A DNA stretch of 64,000 nucleotides from Pichia kudriavzevii. Taxonomy: Eukaryota; Ascomycota; Pichiomycetes; Pichiales; Pichiaceae. Location of the stretch: NCBI RefSeq assembly GCF_003054445.1, contig NC_042510.1, positions 248,001-312,000 on the forward strand, read 5' to 3'. The position numbers were made by a program, and so were the translations under genes. Of the stretch, positions 62,328-64,000 are shown piece after piece. Below the pieces are notes generated by a model, which saw only the letters and a program-made list of their open reading frames with translations, had not been told where the DNA came from and did no database searches. Each line of letters opens with the position of its first letter. Position 1 is the first letter of the stretch.

Positions 62328-62399
62328 GCACGCGTAGCTCAGTGGTAGAGCAGCAGATTGCAAATCTGTTGGTCGCCGGTTCAAACCCGGCCGCGGGCT
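62328..62399 (+). tRNA. tRNA-Cys (anticodon GCA)
   Basis: 72 nt and intronless. D arm GCTC-AGTGGTA-GAGC, anticodon arm GCAGA-TTGCAAA-TCTGT with GCA, T arm GCCGG-TTCAAAC-CCGGC (B box GGTTCAAACC). The acceptor pairs except for one A-G mismatch at the third pair. TTTT follows at 62399-62402 as the Pol III terminator. Anticodon arm and variable loop match the yeast tRNA-Cys pattern. Confidence 0.95.
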
Positions 62400-62755
62400 T
62401 TTATTTTTGATTGCTACCTTTTTGTACATCCGTGCACCTCATGTATTTTATTAGCTACTTCTAGGTAAAAGTCGAGTTTGAACTCGATAGAGTTCATTCC
62501 GCATAAAATGATTAGAATTGCATTGTTTGAATAGAAGCCACTAATATTGCGAGACCACGTTCACTATATTCATAGCAAGATTTCATTTTCTTTACGTCTA
62601 TGCCATGACAAGCACTACATTTGATATCCCAGTATTCTTTTCTTCAGTTGTTGGATTATAATCAATCCAAAGGCAGTATCATTCAGACCAGACAAAATAT
62701 AAACGAAAAGTATCTATTTCATCACTATAGGACTAAACTTAACCTACAAACTATC
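62400..62755. other. tRNA-Cys to MAF1 spacer
   Basis: About 355 bp holding the MAF1 promoter. An open frame from a TTG at 62621 joins MAF1, but no ATG lies in the conserved part before 62756. Confidence 0.5.
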
Positions 62756-63823
62756 ATGAAATACATCGACGAGTTTGATATTGACCTGGTTAATCAGTTC
62801 TTGACATTTAACACCACAGAAATGCATATTCAGGGAACATGTGATCTGTTTACTACAAAACCCGTAGGTTCTGATCGAAAACTCTATAAAGTTTTAGATA
62901 AAATGTACAACACCGAAGATAACGATGAAGGTGAAAGCCTCAAGGATATGGATTCAAAACAACGTCAGAACTCGTTGAACTCAGTAGGTTCTACTGAAAA
63001 ATCCCAGTCGTCACCAGATAATGTGAATTCTCAATTTATACAGCTCAAAAACCGATCATTCTCTTATTCTCACACCACAAAACCACAAGTACTGAACAAT
63101 GGTGATGATGCTACTTTGAAGAGATCACACTCTTTTGCATCTCCAACCCCAGAAACTCAAATTGAACACTATGAGGAAGATTCACCATTTGGACCATTGA
63201 GTCAATCATCTTCAAGAAAACTGTTTGGGTATCTAATTGGTGCACTGAACGGAACTTTCCCCGACCATGATTTTTCTACTGTTCAACCGAAACATTTTAC
63301 CATGCTACATTCTGCAGGTGAGCTAATAGCTAAAGTTAATTCATTTCTCATTTCATCGGGAAAATCGACAGGCCTTGATTGGATATGGCAGACTATAAAT
63401 ACCCATATGGAATTGGACCATTGCGTTTGTTTTCAGTTTGACCCCTCCCAGTCTTTCCTGGACGATTTAGGTGTAATTTGGTGCAATATGTACTTTATGT
63501 TCAATAAAAAGAAGAAAAGAGTTGCATTTTTGTACTTTTTGGCAACGATTTTGAATGAAGCAGACAACTCAACTACTATATCAAGGAGAAGAAATAGTAA
63601 ACGAGGAACTTTGGATGAAGAGGGTATGAAGATGGGGGAAGATGATAGTGAATATGATCTTCGTTATAATGAGGATTATGAACCAATATACGAAGATGTT
63701 TTCGAAGATGACGATATTGATATGATCGATGGAACAAATACCATCAACAAGGATGAAGAAGGCTATGATATGAGTGACGACGAACTTGCCAATCTTAATC
63801 AGGATGATGAAGGTTATTTGTGA
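62756..63823 (+). CDS. MAF1: Maf1, repressor of RNA polymerase III
   Basis: 355 aa from the ATG at 62756, where the conserved MKYIDEFDIDLVNQFL begins. Maf1 binds Pol III in the nucleus under stress or nutrient loss and is controlled by PKA and TORC1. The A box runs to CDLFTTKPVGSDRKLYK. A Ser-rich linker (about 65-150) holds KRSHSFAS and KNRSFSYS, plausible PKA/Sch9 sites. The B/C boxes follow with SSRKLFGYLIGALN, FPDHDFSTVQP, WIWQTINTHMELDHCVCFQF, and KKKRVAFLYFLA; the C-terminus is acidic. S. cerevisiae MAF1 has a short intron near its start, and none is seen here. Confidence 0.96.
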   Translation: MKYIDEFDIDLVNQFLTFNTTEMHIQGTCDLFTTKPVGSDRKLYKVLDKMYNTEDNDEGESLKDMDSKQRQNSLNSVGSTEKSQSSPDNVNSQFIQLKNRSFSYSHTTKPQVLNNGDDATLKRSHSFASPTPETQIEHYEEDSPFGPLSQSSSRKLFGYLIGALNGTFPDHDFSTVQPKHFTMLHSAGELIAKVNSFLISSGKSTGLDWIWQTINTHMELDHCVCFQFDPSQSFLDDLGVIWCNMYFMFNKKKKRVAFLYFLATILNEADNSTTISRRRNSKRGTLDEEGMKMGEDDSEYDLRYNEDYEPIYEDVFEDDDIDMIDGTNTINKDEEGYDMSDDELANLNQDDEGYL

Positions 63824-64000
63824 ACCCGATGTCCTTCTTCCAAATCTGAGTTTTGAAATGTAATTTATCAACTACAATAGTATTTATAAAGCTATAGCGT
63901 TGTACCAGTAAAGCTTTAGCATTGTAATACTTTTTTCTCATCTGTTGAATCAATGTATACTAGTTTGAGTATTTGTATAAGGTTAGAAAAATGTTACACC

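Overview
The window is nuclear DNA of a budding yeast (Saccharomycotina). The genes are compact and apparently intronless, with AT-rich spacers full of poly(dA:dT), (TA)n and pyrimidine tracts. Nearly every large ORF is a recognisable yeast protein: Whi3, Shs1, Lap3, Kex2, Gdh2, Sho1, Mps1, Arp2, Bud32, Cab1, Psd2, Dsc3, Rpb8, Ste13, Bna1, Kha1, Msb2 and Maf1. CUG codes for conserved leucines in SHS1 (8069-8071) and PSD2 (34054-34056), so a CUG-Ser or CUG-Ala clade yeast is unlikely. A Rieske non-haem iron oxygenase and an Mtp18-like protein, neither of which I know from Saccharomyces cerevisiae, point to a non-Saccharomyces lineage. A Pichiaceae yeast is my best guess, but this is inference.

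Layout, left to right. 1-7 kb: a kinase cut by the window edge, an unknown acidic protein (-), WHI3 (+) after a long leader, NNR1 (-). 7.5-14.8 kb: SHS1, LAP3, KEX2 and a small membrane protein, all +. 15-18.2 kb: GDH2 (-), then a 1.9 kb spacer rich in G/C and pyrimidine tracts. 20-29.2 kb: SHO1, MPS1 (+), ARP2, BUD32 (-), a Kre28-like kinetochore protein (+), CAB1 (-). 29.9-38.9 kb: Rieske oxygenase (-), PSD2, a SOL-type lactonase, a UPF0390 protein, two tiny ORFs, a DUF3844-like membrane protein. 39.5-49.5 kb: DSC3, Mtp18-like, PDR16-like (+), RPB8 (-), STE13 (+), BNA1 (-), KHA1 (+). 49.5-54.7 kb: a gene-poor stretch, a broken and an intact Yim1/Ast-type oxidoreductase in tandem (-), and a mitochondrial-type gene (+). 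54.9-64 kb: MSB2 (-), YIP5-like (+), 2 kb of spacer, a tRNA-Cys and MAF1 (+).

Several neighbour pairs match S. cerevisiae: LAP3-KEX2, MPS1-ARP2, KRE28-CAB1, DSC3/RPB8/STE13 and WHI3/NNR1. These support the less certain names KRE28 and STE13. Functionally linked genes also share the window: KEX2 and STE13 (pheromone precursor processing in the late Golgi), and SHO1 and MSB2 (osmosensor pair). A Pol III gene lies just upstream of MAF1, the Pol III repressor.

I saw no CRISPR array, no intact transposon and no convincing LTR element. The most notable points are the broken YIM1-like copy, a 44-base C homopolymer before CAB1, a perfect PDRE octamer near the Rieske oxygenase, and the same 10-bp ACGCGT-centred palindrome at two promoters.
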